A stretch of DNA of 64,000 bases from Legionella yabuuchiae (GCF_900640115.1 NZ_CAAAIW010000001.1:105190-169189), one strand, 5' to 3'. Counted from the stretch's first letter, positions 33,115 through 42,891 are shown. Notes: generated by a model from the sequence alone, not told the origin. Program-made: numbers and translations.

Positions 33115-34017
33115 ATGATTAAAACACTTCAAGAAGCACTCAATGACGTCATTCTAGGCAAAAGCGATGTCATACGACTTGCTGTAAGTTGTCTTTTGGC
33201 CGACGGACACCTACTTTTAGAAGATATCCCCGGAATGGGAAAAACAACGTTAAGCCATGCTTTAGCACATTTTACAGGGATGGAATATCGACGAATTCAG
33301 TTTACCAGTGACTTACTCCCCACGGATTTAATTGGCGTATCAATTTATGACGTTGAACACCAGCGGTTTAACTTTCATCCAGGGCCAATTTTTTCACAAC
33401 TGATTTTGGCCGATGAAATTAATCGGGCCACTCCAAAAACGCAAAGCGCGTTGCTTGAAGCAATGGAAGAACGACAGGTCACCACCGACTCTGGCACTCA
33501 TCCTCTACCCGCCCCATTTTTCGTGATCGCAACACAAAACCCAGCTCATCACGCTGGAACATTTCTACTCCCAGAGTCGCAACTAGATCGCTTTTTAATG
33601 CGTCTATCCATTGGATACCCCTCCCCTGAAGCGGAACGAAGATTACTTCTTGAAGAAGAACAAAGAGGCAAACTAAATCACCTATCACCAGTGATTAACC
33701 CCCAACAATTATTAGAATGGCAACAGCAATGCCAATCCATAACTGTCTCTGAACCAGTGTTGGATTACATCCAAGCCATGCTGCAAATCAGTCGCGCACG
33801 AGATTGGTTCGAGCATGGCTTAAGTCCTCGTGCTGGTCGTGCGCTACTTCGAGCATCACAGGCTTATGCGTTGGTCTGTGATCGTGATTTTGTAAGACCA
33901 GATGATGTCCAAGCCATTATTCCGGCCGTCATCAATCACCGGCTCGTATTTAAACGCTCAGGAGGAGAGCTCACTCCAGCAGACATGCTTTTAAATCATG
34001 TTGAGGTGCCAGTGTGA
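33115..34017 (+). CDS. MoxR-family AAA+ ATPase
   Basis: This 300-aa AAA+ ATPase has Walker A EDIPGMGKTT (about residues 39-48), Walker B LILADEINRATP, sensor 1 VIATQNP and a C-terminal lid. MoxR proteins act as chaperones in assembly of metal enzymes and surface proteins. It is the first gene of a three-gene operon with DUF58 and a transglutaminase-like membrane protein, overlapping the next gene by four bases (GTGA). This set is a very common bacterial module. Confidence 0.93.
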   Translation: MIKTLQEALNDVILGKSDVIRLAVSCLLADGHLLLEDIPGMGKTTLSHALAHFTGMEYRRIQFTSDLLPTDLIGVSIYDVEHQRFNFHPGPIFSQLILADEINRATPKTQSALLEAMEERQVTTDSGTHPLPAPFFVIATQNPAHHAGTFLLPESQLDRFLMRLSIGYPSPEAERRLLLEEEQRGKLNHLSPVINPQQLLEWQQQCQSITVSEPVLDYIQAMLQISRARDWFEHGLSPRAGRALLRASQAYALVCDRDFVRPDDVQAIIPAVINHRLVFKRSGGELTPADMLLNHVEVPV

Positions 34018-34970
34018 ACTTGCCATTAAAGCAATGGATTTTGGAAAAAATACATCGCTGGGTAAGAAAGCGTCACCCAATTGCCAATCCACAGGATCTT
34101 CATTCCAATCGAATTTATATTCTGCCTTCAGCATTTGGCTGGCTCTATGGGATTGTTATCCTAACTATGGCAACTGGTGCTATCAATTATCAGCTCAATG
34201 CGGCCTATTTTTTTGTTTTTCTATTAGTAATTATTGGCTTGCTCTCTATGTGGCAAACCCATCAGAATTTAAAAAGTTTAAGCATCCAATGTTTGATGAT
34301 AGATGATGTTGAAGAAGGAAAGCCTGCTAAAATTATGCTCTTCATTAACCCCCACCAACAGCCCCGGTTTGGGTTAACTTTTTCACATACCCAAGGGGAA
34401 GTAGTCACTATTGAGAAAACACCGAAAGAGGGTAGAAAAGCCGTAATCCCTCTTGCGACCTATTCGCGGGGGGTATTTAAAATCCCGCCCATTAAAATTT
34501 ACAGCTATTACCCACTTGGAATATTCAAAGTTTGGTCTTATCTTTATTACGACATGAGCTACTACGTATACCCAGCAGCTAAACACCCGGGGTTCTGGCC
34601 TGTTTCCATGAATGAAGAAAGCCTCTTAGATAATCCGATACAACACCCTGGTGATGATAATCTTTACGAACTTCAATTAGTAGAAAGCCCATGGGTACAG
34701 GCCAGTCGAATCGCTTGGAAAATTTCTGCACGCAGCAAAGAGTGGTATTTAAAAAAAATGACCAATCCAGCTGGCGAATATTGGCTGTTTAGCTTAGAAG
34801 ATTTGCATGAAACTGATCTTGAAACCAATTTACAATATTTAAGCTATTGGATTCAAACCGCTGAACAATTGAAGCAACCTTATGCTTTAGAATTACACGG
34901 CAAACGCTCTGATTTTGCATTTGGAGAAGAGCATAAGCAAGCCTGTTTACGAACGTTAGCGGTGTATTAA
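34014..34970 (+). CDS. DUF58 membrane protein
   Basis: This 318-aa protein has two N-terminal membrane segments (about residues 38-80). A cytosolic part follows with the DUF58 features: an immunoglobulin-like stretch, then the PLGIFKVWSYLYYD region and the DNLYELQLVESPWVQASRIAWKISARS segment. It starts with GTG inside the moxR stop and ends in TAATG with the next gene, so the three are translated together. DUF58 proteins partner MoxR ATPases; their biochemical job is not settled. Confidence 0.85.
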   Translation: MNLPLKQWILEKIHRWVRKRHPIANPQDLHSNRIYILPSAFGWLYGIVILTMATGAINYQLNAAYFFVFLLVIIGLLSMWQTHQNLKSLSIQCLMIDDVEEGKPAKIMLFINPHQQPRFGLTFSHTQGEVVTIEKTPKEGRKAVIPLATYSRGVFKIPPIKIYSYYPLGIFKVWSYLYYDMSYYVYPAAKHPGFWPVSMNEESLLDNPIQHPGDDNLYELQLVESPWVQASRIAWKISARSKEWYLKKMTNPAGEYWLFSLEDLHETDLETNLQYLSYWIQTAEQLKQPYALELHGKRSDFAFGEEHKQACLRTLAVY

Positions 34971-36961
34971 TGCACGTTTATTATGACGAGCAAATTCCTT
35001 TAACCACTTTAAGACATGGCTTATTGGTGATGGGATTTTGCTACTTGCCACATCTCGCAACCACACCATGGTGGCTTTCCATTTTTGCTCTCGCGGCAAT
35101 CAGTTATCGTTTGGCCGGCAGTTATTGGAATTATCCTGTACCACCGTTATGGATTCGAATCGTCCTAGCCATTAGTGTTTTACTCATCTTAAGATGGTAT
35201 TATGGGGAGTTTTTATCAAGCGGCTTTTTTATAGGGGTACTCGTCACTTTTTTTTGGTTAAAACTAATTGAATTACATCGCAAGCGCGATTTACGAGCCA
35301 TCATTTTAATTAGCTTTTATGTCATTTTTACCGCCCTAATCACACATACCAATTTGTGGATTTTCTTTTATGTCATTATAGCGGTACTCGCAAACTTATC
35401 CCTTCTGTTAAAAATTCAGCTCCCCTCGTCGCCCTTTGTTAGATTGAGCCGCAATAGTTTTATTATCATAGCGATTGCTATCCCTGTCAGCGTTCTGATG
35501 TTTTTTGTTTTTCCTCGCATTACGACACCAATGTGGCTTATTAATTTACCACCAACAGGTCAAACGGCATTTAAAGAAACGATGAACCCAGGTTCGATTG
35601 CATCATTACAAACTAACGACACGACAGCCATGAGAATTATGTTTAATAACCCAGCCAAAGCAGGAATAAAGATATATTGGAACGGCTTAGCATTAAGTCA
35701 TTATGATGGAGTTAGTTGGAGTGAGCCCACTAAAAAAGCGTTTGTTTATTTACCCTTAACGCTTCTGTCCACAAAAGAAGAAGCAGACTATGAAATTCTT
35801 CTCGAAGGTCATGAAAAGCCGTGGCTTTTTTACATGGAAGAGCCGATTGCAGGTTGGCCAAAACTGAAATATTCTTCCAATACTGGTTTAACCAGACTTG
35901 ATTTTCAAGCCATTAATCAACGCTTTGCTTATGCTGTAAATTCTACCCCTCATGGGTACTATCCACTAAATCGCTTATTGTTGCAGCAAAATTTGCAATT
36001 ACCGCAGAATGCAAGCCCTAAGCTTAAACGCTGGGCAACGGAGCAAATGATTAATGCCCGTTACAATCCTACAAAATTTACTCAACAAGTCCTCAATTAC
36101 ATTAGAGATAATCCGTTCTGGTATAAATTACAACCCGAACCAATTGGACAAGATACTTACCAACTTGACCGCTTTTGGTTTGACACGCGTGAAGGCTATT
36201 GCGAGCACTATTCCAGCGCCGTAGCGTTTATTTATCGTGCAGCTGGGATTCCTGCACGCGTGATGCTCGGGTACTATGGTGGTGAGTGGAATCCAATTGG
36301 AAAGTATTTAAATGTTCGCCAAAAAGATGCCCACGCTTGGGTCGAATATTGGCAAAATAATATCGGGTGGATCCGCGTCGATCCAACGGCAGCCATCCCT
36401 GATTATCGTATTGATACAACCCTTTTAGATGAACGAGAACCAAGTCATGCGTTTTATATGGATTGGGAAAACTATCAGCTAGACCTACCTTGGCTTGAAC
36501 GAATGAAAATACTCTATGACTCCTATAAGTTTTTCTGGGAGCGTTGGTTGTTATTTTATAATCAAGAACGTCAGCAGGAATTATTTCGATCTCTTGGATT
36601 TGGTCGTTGGGATTTAGGTCTTTTACTCCAGATTTGGATTGGTATTGTCTTAGTCTTTTTATTCTTTGGATGGGCCTGGTTTCACTGGCAAGGAAAGCGA
36701 GAAGATCCACTCACTCGCGAATACAAACGATTGCAGCAAGAGCTCAAGCGGTTGAATATCCCCGTAGCCCCCCCCGTTTCTTTATTGGCTCAACTTGCTA
36801 TTTTAAAGAAAAAACATCCTAACTTAGATTTAATTGTTTCCGAGTTTATCGCTAACTATGAATCCATGCGATTAAAAAAACCCTATGATAAAAATTCTTC
36901 AGGCCGTATAGAAACACAGACGATACTAAAGGAGCTCCGCAATCAATTAAGAAGGATTTGA
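34970..36961 (+). CDS. TgpA-like DUF3488/transglutaminase membrane protein
   Basis: This 663-aa inner-membrane protein has six or so N-terminal membrane segments (about residues 10-195). A periplasmic transglutaminase-like domain follows (about 200-530), then one more membrane segment (about 545-565) and a cytosolic tail. The catalytic triad is visible: Cys in REGYCEHYSSAVAFIYRAAG, His in DAHAWVEYW and Asp in IRVDPTAA. In Pseudomonas, TgpA of the same MoxR-DUF58 operon is essential and periplasmic. Its 3' end overlaps the converging gene by 15 bases. Confidence 0.9.
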   Translation: MHVYYDEQIPLTTLRHGLLVMGFCYLPHLATTPWWLSIFALAAISYRLAGSYWNYPVPPLWIRIVLAISVLLILRWYYGEFLSSGFFIGVLVTFFWLKLIELHRKRDLRAIILISFYVIFTALITHTNLWIFFYVIIAVLANLSLLLKIQLPSSPFVRLSRNSFIIIAIAIPVSVLMFFVFPRITTPMWLINLPPTGQTAFKETMNPGSIASLQTNDTTAMRIMFNNPAKAGIKIYWNGLALSHYDGVSWSEPTKKAFVYLPLTLLSTKEEADYEILLEGHEKPWLFYMEEPIAGWPKLKYSSNTGLTRLDFQAINQRFAYAVNSTPHGYYPLNRLLLQQNLQLPQNASPKLKRWATEQMINARYNPTKFTQQVLNYIRDNPFWYKLQPEPIGQDTYQLDRFWFDTREGYCEHYSSAVAFIYRAAGIPARVMLGYYGGEWNPIGKYLNVRQKDAHAWVEYWQNNIGWIRVDPTAAIPDYRIDTTLLDEREPSHAFYMDWENYQLDLPWLERMKILYDSYKFFWERWLLFYNQERQQELFRSLGFGRWDLGLLLQIWIGIVLVFLFFGWAWFHWQGKREDPLTREYKRLQQELKRLNIPVAPPVSLLAQLAILKKKHPNLDLIVSEFIANYESMRLKKPYDKNSSGRIETQTILKELRNQLRRI

Positions 36962-37249
36962 AGGAGGAATCGCGTTAGCTTGTTCTTCAAACTTTATAAT
37001 TGTTTTTAAACCTTCATCGGTTAAAGACAAATAATTATAGTCTGGATCGGCTGTTGTGCGTTGCATCCACTTATTGGCAATGCAGATATCTGCTAATCGC
37101 TCAAGATCAGTCAGGCTCGTTTCTATTTTGTATAAATATTTGAGTTGATTCACCATGTTTACATCCACATTAAGAAACACAGCGTCATTTGACAGCCCAC
37201 GTGCACGCATTTCATTATAAAATACTGCCAACAAACCAAGTTCGTTCAT
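36947..37249 (-). CDS. small protein of unknown function
   Basis: This 100-aa soluble protein is probably a winged-helix-like or helical fold (LSLTDEGLKTIIKFEEQA resembles the last helix and wing of small DNA-binding or effector-type regulators). The family is not recognised. A GGAG site lies six bases before ATG 37249. It follows the MBL-fold gene by about 65 bases on the same strand. Confidence 0.62.
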   Translation of the reverse strand: MNELGLLAVFYNEMRARGLSNDAVFLNVDVNMVNQLKYLYKIETSLTDLERLADICIANKWMQRTTADPDYNYLSLTDEGLKTIIKFEEQANAIPPSNPS

Positions 37250-37315
37250 AAGAGCTCCAGATGCCAGAATAGTATTAATAGTGTAGTCGATTGCTAGCGC
37301 TAGTGCTTGTTAGTG

Positions 37316-38005
37316 TTAGTCTTTTTCTACTCCGCAATTTTGATTGGCTGGTACAGCTATGTGCATTAGTTTAGGATTCGGTAAATTTAACCCCGCCATT
37401 AAAGTCACATATTGTTCACGTGAGATTCCTTTCAGTCTCGGATTAAATAATTTTTCCTCACCGATAGTACTAACAGTCATGCCATTATAATCATGCCCAG
37501 GATAAACTAACGTTTCATCAGGTAAAGAAAACAAACGCTCGTGGATGCTTGAATATTGCTGGGAGGAATCACCATGCTGAAAATCAGTACGACCAGTGCC
37601 GCGAATAAAAAGCGTATCACCTGTGAAGACTCGGTCATTCATTAAAAAACAATAAGAATCATCGGTATGTCCAGGGGTATATAAAACCTGCAATTCAAAC
37701 CCATCAAACCTCAATAGTTCATGATCATGAAATCGTTTTGTCACACCACTTGCTTGGCTTTGCTCACCCATCATCGATTCACATCCCAGTACTCGATTTA
37801 ACGTCCCTAATGCGGTGATGTGATCAGCATGTAAATGCGTATCTAGGGCTGCCACTAAATTTAAGCCTAGCTGTTTAATCAAGTTAAGATACTGGTCGAT
37901 TTTAGATTTAACTGGATCAATAATCACAGCGTCAGATCCTAAATTTCGAGCAATTAAATACGTATAGGTGAATGAATCATGATCAAAAAGTTGTCTAAAT
38001 AACAT
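37316..38005 (-). CDS. MBL-fold protein, persulfide dioxygenase (ETHE1)-like
   Basis: This 229-aa metallo-beta-lactamase fold enzyme has the metal motif THLHADHITALG. It also has TPGHTDDSYCFL, a GTGRTDFQHGDSSQQYSSIH segment and VYPGHDYNG, which are the ETHE1/Blh-type residues for a mononuclear iron site. ETHE1 oxidises glutathione persulfide in sulfide detoxification. Glyoxalase II is less likely because the length and the GRTDFQ motif fit ETHE1 better. It starts 14 bases after UgpB, so it may be the last gene of that operon. Confidence 0.85.
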   Translation of the reverse strand: MLFRQLFDHDSFTYTYLIARNLGSDAVIIDPVKSKIDQYLNLIKQLGLNLVAALDTHLHADHITALGTLNRVLGCESMMGEQSQASGVTKRFHDHELLRFDGFELQVLYTPGHTDDSYCFLMNDRVFTGDTLFIRGTGRTDFQHGDSSQQYSSIHERLFSLPDETLVYPGHDYNGMTVSTIGEEKLFNPRLKGISREQYVTLMAGLNLPNPKLMHIAVPANQNCGVEKD

Positions 38006-38019
38006 CTCAAAACTCCGAT

Positions 38020-39306
38020 TTATCCTGTATTGCGTGAAAATCTTAATAACGCATGGTTCGCTCGAGCTACGGCATTATCCATCGCTTGCCTTGGTGTTTT
38101 GATTCCGGAGAATATCGCCTCCAACGCTTCATCATTAATGACTCTTAGTTGATTCTGCATTCTCGCTTCAATAGCGCCCCCTCTGTTTATTAATTCCTGC
38201 TGTGCCAGTTGAAGCGTTACAAGGTTCATTTTTTCCTGTAACGGCTCATAGATCCCCGTTATTCCAATGGGTAAATAACCGGTATTCTGATGCCACTGCA
38301 ATTGTACTTCGGGGAGAGACAAAAACTCCAAGAAACGCGCAACCCCTTTATAAACTAAACTTGAATGTCCTTCAATCACCCAAAGTGCGGCCCCGCCGGA
38401 AACATTAGGATAACGATTGGTAGAGATTTCGTTGTCCAAAGGCATCATTGCCATTCCAACTTGAAACGAAACCAGTTTTGCTAAGCTACTATACGCTCCT
38501 GAAGATTGTGAATAAACTGGACATCGACCACTGGTAAATAAGACGCTTGAATCATCGGTACGCCCTCCGTATTCAAAATAATGTTTGTTCTGCCATCTTT
38601 TTAATCGCTCAAGAAAATGAATAATTTCATCATTATTATATAGAGCATTGGTTGGAGAACGATTAATTAAAGGCAGACCATGTAATGCCGAAAACGATTC
38701 AATAAATATCCAGGCCGGATTAGCGCTGGTATATACACAGGGATACCCCAAATGTCTTAACTTTGCCGCTAAGGTTTCAAACTCATCCCAGGTTTTGGGA
38801 AAGTTTGAGCGGTTATAACCGACCTTTGCCAGTGCGTCTGCATTATAGAACATTACAGGAATTGAAATATTAAATGGCATTGCCTTTAAACGACCATTAA
38901 TCGAATAATATGCTCTAACCACAGGGAAAAAACTGTCTTCCGGCAAGCTAAGACCATTATCACGCATGATCGTATCAACCGGTTTAATGATCCCCATAGG
39001 TGCTAACATCGTTGGAGTACCAATTTCAAAGACTTGCACTAAGGGCGGTGCTTGCTTTGCTCGAAACGCTGCGGCAAGACTACTTAGACACTCGTTATAA
39101 TCCCCTTTGTAGATAGGTTTTACAGTAAATTCTGTTTGACTGCGATTAAATGCATCCGCCAAGCGAGCGACTTCTGCTCCTAAGTCGCCGGCCAATGAAT
39201 GCCAAAACACCAGTTCAGTCGATTTTGCAAAAACGCTGTTCCCCCAAACGCTTAGAAGACATATAAAGCATATACATCTAATCCGTCTAGAGAGCTTAAG
39301 TATCAT
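38020..39306 (-). CDS. ugpB: glycerol-3-phosphate ABC transporter substrate-binding protein
   Basis: This 428-aa periplasmic solute-binding protein (family 1) has a signal peptide (about residues 1-27, SVFA-K). UgpB motifs are ELVFWHSLAGDLG at the mature N-terminus, IYKGDYNECLSSLAAAFRA, PLVQVFEIGTPTMLA, and SGGAALWVIEGHSS late in the protein. UgpB binds glycerol-3-phosphate or glycerophosphodiesters. No UgpA, UgpE or UgpC gene lies next to it here, so the permease is encoded elsewhere or the protein has another role. It follows ugpQ by about 60 bases. Confidence 0.88.
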   Translation of the reverse strand: MILKLSRRIRCICFICLLSVWGNSVFAKSTELVFWHSLAGDLGAEVARLADAFNRSQTEFTVKPIYKGDYNECLSSLAAAFRAKQAPPLVQVFEIGTPTMLAPMGIIKPVDTIMRDNGLSLPEDSFFPVVRAYYSINGRLKAMPFNISIPVMFYNADALAKVGYNRSNFPKTWDEFETLAAKLRHLGYPCVYTSANPAWIFIESFSALHGLPLINRSPTNALYNNDEIIHFLERLKRWQNKHYFEYGGRTDDSSVLFTSGRCPVYSQSSGAYSSLAKLVSFQVGMAMMPLDNEISTNRYPNVSGGAALWVIEGHSSLVYKGVARFLEFLSLPEVQLQWHQNTGYLPIGITGIYEPLQEKMNLVTLQLAQQELINRGGAIEARMQNQLRVINDEALEAIFSGIKTPRQAMDNAVARANHALLRFSRNTG

Positions 39307-39365
39307 GACTTAATCCTAGGTATTAGAAAGCATAAATCGAGCCTTAAATTGAAAACAATTTAGGC

Positions 39366-40091
39366 TCAAGCCAATAAGTCTGGATAGTCGCTAAAAATAG
39401 CATTAACACCCCATTCAAACAATTTATGAGCCAAGCGTCTACGATTAACCGTGTAGATCAAAACTTTGTAACCCTTATCTTTAATTGCAGCAATTCTTAC
39501 TTTATTGGCTGCTTTTACACTTAAGTGAATCGAAACGCATTGCAGTTCATCGGCCAGTTTATACCAATTCTCATCCCAGGTATGAAGCAACAATCCTAAA
39601 GGAGCTTCAGGAGAAAGATCCCGGCAAAGTTTTAATACATCAGGTTCAAAACTGGAAAGCAACGGCAGTGGTTTACTGCTAGGCCAGTGACGATTTAAAG
39701 AGGTCAAAACAGCGACTGTGGTTTCTTCTAATTTTCCAGCAGTGGGCTTGATTTCGATATTTGCATGCACTTTTGAGCTAATCATCCATTGAAGGACATC
39801 CGATAAAGTAGGAATGCTTTCCCCACGAAATCGTTTTGAAAACCATCCTCCTGCGTCGAGTTCGAGTAGTTCTTTTGCTGACTTTTTAGCAAACGGTCCC
39901 CGTCCATTAGTAGTTCTTTTTAAGGAATCATCGTGAAAAACGAATGGCTCGCCATCTTCACTCAACATAACGTCAAATTCGATAAAATGACATCCCAATG
40001 CCAGAGCTTTCTTAAAAGCAGCCATTGTATTTTCTGGTGCATAAGCTGAAGCACCACGATGTGCAATTATGGGTTCAAAGTCTAACAACAT
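39366..40091 (-). CDS. ugpQ: glycerophosphodiester phosphodiesterase UgpQ
   Basis: UgpQ cleaves glycerophosphodiesters to glycerol-3-phosphate and an alcohol. The 241-aa protein has the GDPD motif IIAHRGASAYAPENTMAAF with catalytic His and Arg, FIEFDVMLSEDGEPFVFHDD with the metal-binding Glu/Asp and second His, and the C-terminal VNAIFSDYPDLL. Its ATG overlaps the stop of the SIMPL-like gene by one base (TGATG) with GGAG upstream. It supplies the substrate for UgpB, the next gene. Confidence 0.93.
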   Translation of the reverse strand: MLLDFEPIIAHRGASAYAPENTMAAFKKALALGCHFIEFDVMLSEDGEPFVFHDDSLKRTTNGRGPFAKKSAKELLELDAGGWFSKRFRGESIPTLSDVLQWMISSKVHANIEIKPTAGKLEETTVAVLTSLNRHWPSSKPLPLLSSFEPDVLKLCRDLSPEAPLGLLLHTWDENWYKLADELQCVSIHLSVKAANKVRIAAIKDKGYKVLIYTVNRRRLAHKLFEWGVNAIFSDYPDLLA

Positions 40092-40789
40092 CAACTCTCC
40101 TGCTTTCGATTTGAAGCCACTTGTACCAGAGCCGTCATGGTTAGTTCATTACTAACCGCAACAGCCGGGGCACTGGCAGCAGCCAAGGCCATGGTGTTCA
40201 CAAGTTCCCGTGCTTTAAAGGCTTGGGGCTGAGGTTGGGCATCCCCTTCCACAAAAATTAACTGATGCAGACTATAGGATTGTCCAGAGTACACTTGATT
40301 TAAACGGCTTAATTCCTGATGGGCTTGTTGATACAACGTTTGGCGCAATTGATTTTTAGCCTCTTGCACTTCTTCCAAACTAGGTTTGAATTCAATAGAA
40401 CTAATTTCATAATTCATTCCTGGCTTGCTCACTGTTTTTGCGTTTTTATAGACATTAGGCAGCACGTGTTGATCCACTCGTGCTCTGGCAAGAACCGTGA
40501 GCTTTTCAAGCCCGGAGCTATCTTGTGAGCGATCAAACTGGACAATATGCCATGCTCCTGCAGCGATTTTATCTAAGCTATCAGTAATTTCTGCGCGTGC
40601 TTTGATTAAATCTGTATTTGTTAGAGTTGCGTTGATACTGACATTAACCAAGGCACTTTTGGTGGTCACCCACTGTCTGGCTGTGACTTGAAAGCTAACT
40701 TTATCTAAGACCAGATCGGGTGGAACAGAATCTGTAAATCCCATCGAGCTGAAAAAAAACGTGACCAACATCACTGCTGCTTTTTTCAT
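40091..40789 (-). CDS. secreted SIMPL/DUF541-like protein
   Basis: This 232-aa protein has a signal peptide (about residues 1-20) and a beta-alpha mature part. It ends in a stretch of small residues (NTMALAAASAPAVAVSNELT). The pattern VSFQVTARQ...INATLTNTDLIKARAEITDSLDK is compatible with the SIMPL family of periplasmic/outer-membrane proteins, whose function is not settled. AGGAG lies eight bases before the ATG. It is the first gene of the ugpQ-ugpB run. Confidence 0.6.
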   Translation of the reverse strand: MKKAAVMLVTFFFSSMGFTDSVPPDLVLDKVSFQVTARQWVTTKSALVNVSINATLTNTDLIKARAEITDSLDKIAAGAWHIVQFDRSQDSSGLEKLTVLARARVDQHVLPNVYKNAKTVSKPGMNYEISSIEFKPSLEEVQEAKNQLRQTLYQQAHQELSRLNQVYSGQSYSLHQLIFVEGDAQPQPQAFKARELVNTMALAAASAPAVAVSNELTMTALVQVASNRKQES

Positions 40790-40966
40790 TATTTTCTCCT
40801 GAAGTAGGAATTTTTAAAAAGCGAGAAGCACTTTAATTTACCTAGAGAACAATTCTATTGTAAAGGATATCCTAAAGCAAAAAATTGGCATCAATGCGAG
40901 TTAACGCAATGCTCCGTTTTTCATAGGCTAATTCGGACCTTCCCCCGTAAGGGTGTACTTGTTCCG

Positions 40967-41036
40967 TTTTTTAACTCTAATATATGACAAAAATTCTATC
41001 ATGGCCGCGCATTATGATTGATTTAGAGTTAAAATA
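40967..41036. repeat. 66-bp inverted-repeat structure upstream of leucine dehydrogenase
   Basis: TTTTAACTCTAA (40969-40980) and TTAGAGTTAAAA (41023-41034) are a perfect 12-bp inverted repeat 42 bases apart. They lie about 45 bases before the leucine dehydrogenase start. It could be a miniature element or a regulatory stem; no direct repeats are apparent. Confidence 0.5.
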
Positions 41037-41079
41037 AGACTATAACTTTAGACAGAATTCACCAAGGGAGCTTACCTCC

Positions 41080-42150
41080 ATGATCTCCATTGACACTATT
41101 GAGGCAAATTCAAGCATCAATCAAGAAGATTTTCTAGATTACGCAATCACGCGAGGATTTGGTGATCTTCATTTTAAAGTGGACCCTGAATCCGGCATGA
41201 AAGCCATTATAGCCATTCATAGCACCAAGCTAGGTCCAGCATTGGGTGGTTGTCGTTTCATTTCTTATCCCAATACCCATTCTGCATTAATGGATGCTAT
41301 GCGTTTAGCTCGTGGTATGAGTTATAAAGCTGCACTAACTAATCTCCCCTTAGGTGGAGGAAAATCCGTTATCATAAAACCCTCAATGCCTTACAATCGC
41401 CGAGCTTATTTAGAACAGTTTGGTCGATTTGTTCAAGAGTTGAATGGGCGTTACATTACTGCGTTAGATAGCGGTACTGATTTAAATGACATGGATGTCA
41501 TTGCAAAACAAACCCCTTACGTCGCCAGTTTATCCAGTTACAATGGTGACCCTTCTCCTTATACTGCAATGGGTGTATTGCGGGGAATACAAGCGGCCGT
41601 TGAGTTCAAACTTAAAAAACACAAATTAAATGGCTTACATATCACCGTTCAAGGGTTAGGTCATGTGGGGTATCAATTGGCAAAACACCTCCATGAGCTA
41701 GGCGTACGTTTAACCGTTGCCGATATCGACCCAACGCGCGTCCAACAGGCAGTCAATGAATTTGGAGCGATATCTGTTCCTACAGAAGAAATTCATAAAG
41801 TCCCCTGTGATGTTTATGCTCCTTGTGCGCTTGGTGCCATAATTAATGATATTACCATTCATCAATTGCAAACCCCAATCATTGCAGGAGCCGCCAACAA
41901 CCAATTAGCTCATACCTACCATGGGCAACAATTGCATGATAAAGGTATTTTATATGCTACAGACTACGTGATAAATGCAGGCGGTTTAATTTTTGCTGCA
42001 AGTAAATATTTACACACATCAGAGGAAAAAGTTAAACAGCAAATCGATGGTATCCGTACCAGTTTGCTAGAAATCTTTGAGCGTTCACTGCAAGAAGATA
42101 AACCCGTCAGTGTTATTGCGGATACCTTAGCCCAAGAAAAATTAGCCTAA
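41080..42150 (+). CDS. ldh: leucine dehydrogenase (Glu/Leu/Phe/Val dehydrogenase family)
   Basis: The enzyme converts branched-chain amino acids to 2-keto acids with NAD+. The 356-aa protein has the catalytic lysine loop LTNLPLGGGKSVI (about residues 85-97), the substrate-site GPALGGCRFISY, and a Rossmann motif GLGHVGYQLAKHL (about 193-205). Length and motifs fit leucine rather than glutamate dehydrogenases. A GGGAG site precedes ATG 41080. The O-methyltransferase follows after 10 bases, then the tyrosine-degradation genes. All point to amino-acid catabolism, in keeping with the amino-acid diet of Legionella. Confidence 0.9.
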   Translation: MISIDTIEANSSINQEDFLDYAITRGFGDLHFKVDPESGMKAIIAIHSTKLGPALGGCRFISYPNTHSALMDAMRLARGMSYKAALTNLPLGGGKSVIIKPSMPYNRRAYLEQFGRFVQELNGRYITALDSGTDLNDMDVIAKQTPYVASLSSYNGDPSPYTAMGVLRGIQAAVEFKLKKHKLNGLHITVQGLGHVGYQLAKHLHELGVRLTVADIDPTRVQQAVNEFGAISVPTEEIHKVPCDVYAPCALGAIINDITIHQLQTPIIAGAANNQLAHTYHGQQLHDKGILYATDYVINAGGLIFAASKYLHTSEEKVKQQIDGIRTSLLEIFERSLQEDKPVSVIADTLAQEKLA

Positions 42151-42160
42151 TTAAAAAAAT

Positions 42161-42826
42161 ATGAAACATTTAAATATGACTGAGGAATTGCATGATTACA
42201 TTCTTGCAAAATCCCTGCGAGAGCACCCGGTTCAACAAGAGTTACGAGAAGAAACCGCCAAAATGCCACTGGCCATCATGCAAATTTCTCCGATTCAGGC
42301 TCAATTCATGCAACTGCTGATTCGTCTAATTAAGGCAGAAAAAGTATTAGAGTTAGGCACATTTACTGGCTACAGTGCCTTGTCTATGGCGTTAGCCTTA
42401 CCCGATCATGGGCGGCTTGTTACCTGCGACCTCAATGAGGAATGGACCAATATTGCTAAACCTTATTGGGAAAAAGCAAATCAAGCCAATAAAATTGAGC
42501 TTCGACTGGGCTCTGCCTTAACCTCTATGCAACAATTGTTGAATGAGGGGCTAGCTCATCAATTTGATTTGATTTTCATTGATGCCGATAAAACAAATTA
42601 TCTAAATTATTACGAGCAAAGCTTAAAATTAATTCAGCCAAATGGTCTAATCATCATCGATAACGTGTTATGGAATGGAAAAGTTATTGATGAGTCAGAA
42701 ACAGGCGGCCAAACACGAGAAATACGCCGAATCAATGATTTCTTAGAACATGATGATCGTGTCCACATTTCGATGTTGCCTATTTCGGACGGTCTTTTTT
42801 TAGTGCAACCTAAATCACAGTTTTAA
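42161..42826 (+). CDS. class I SAM-dependent O-methyltransferase (CCoAOMT-like)
   Basis: This 221-aa protein has the caffeoyl-CoA-type O-methyltransferase pattern: SPIQAQFMQLLI, the SAM motif VLELGTFTGYSALSMAL, DLIFIDADKTNY and IDNVLWNGKV. These methylate catechol-like hydroxyls in a divalent metal-dependent way. It is 10 bases after ldh and 65 before the HPPD gene, so it is likely in the same transcript. A small catechol or homogentisate-like product is a possible substrate, but this is inferred. Confidence 0.9.
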   Translation: MKHLNMTEELHDYILAKSLREHPVQQELREETAKMPLAIMQISPIQAQFMQLLIRLIKAEKVLELGTFTGYSALSMALALPDHGRLVTCDLNEEWTNIAKPYWEKANQANKIELRLGSALTSMQQLLNEGLAHQFDLIFIDADKTNYLNYYEQSLKLIQPNGLIIIDNVLWNGKVIDESETGGQTREIRRINDFLEHDDRVHISMLPISDGLFLVQPKSQF

Positions 42827-42891
42827 ACAACCGCGTATAAAGTTTTTCGCGTTGCCTGAAGTAGCCGCTAACGATTACAAGGAGTTAAGCA

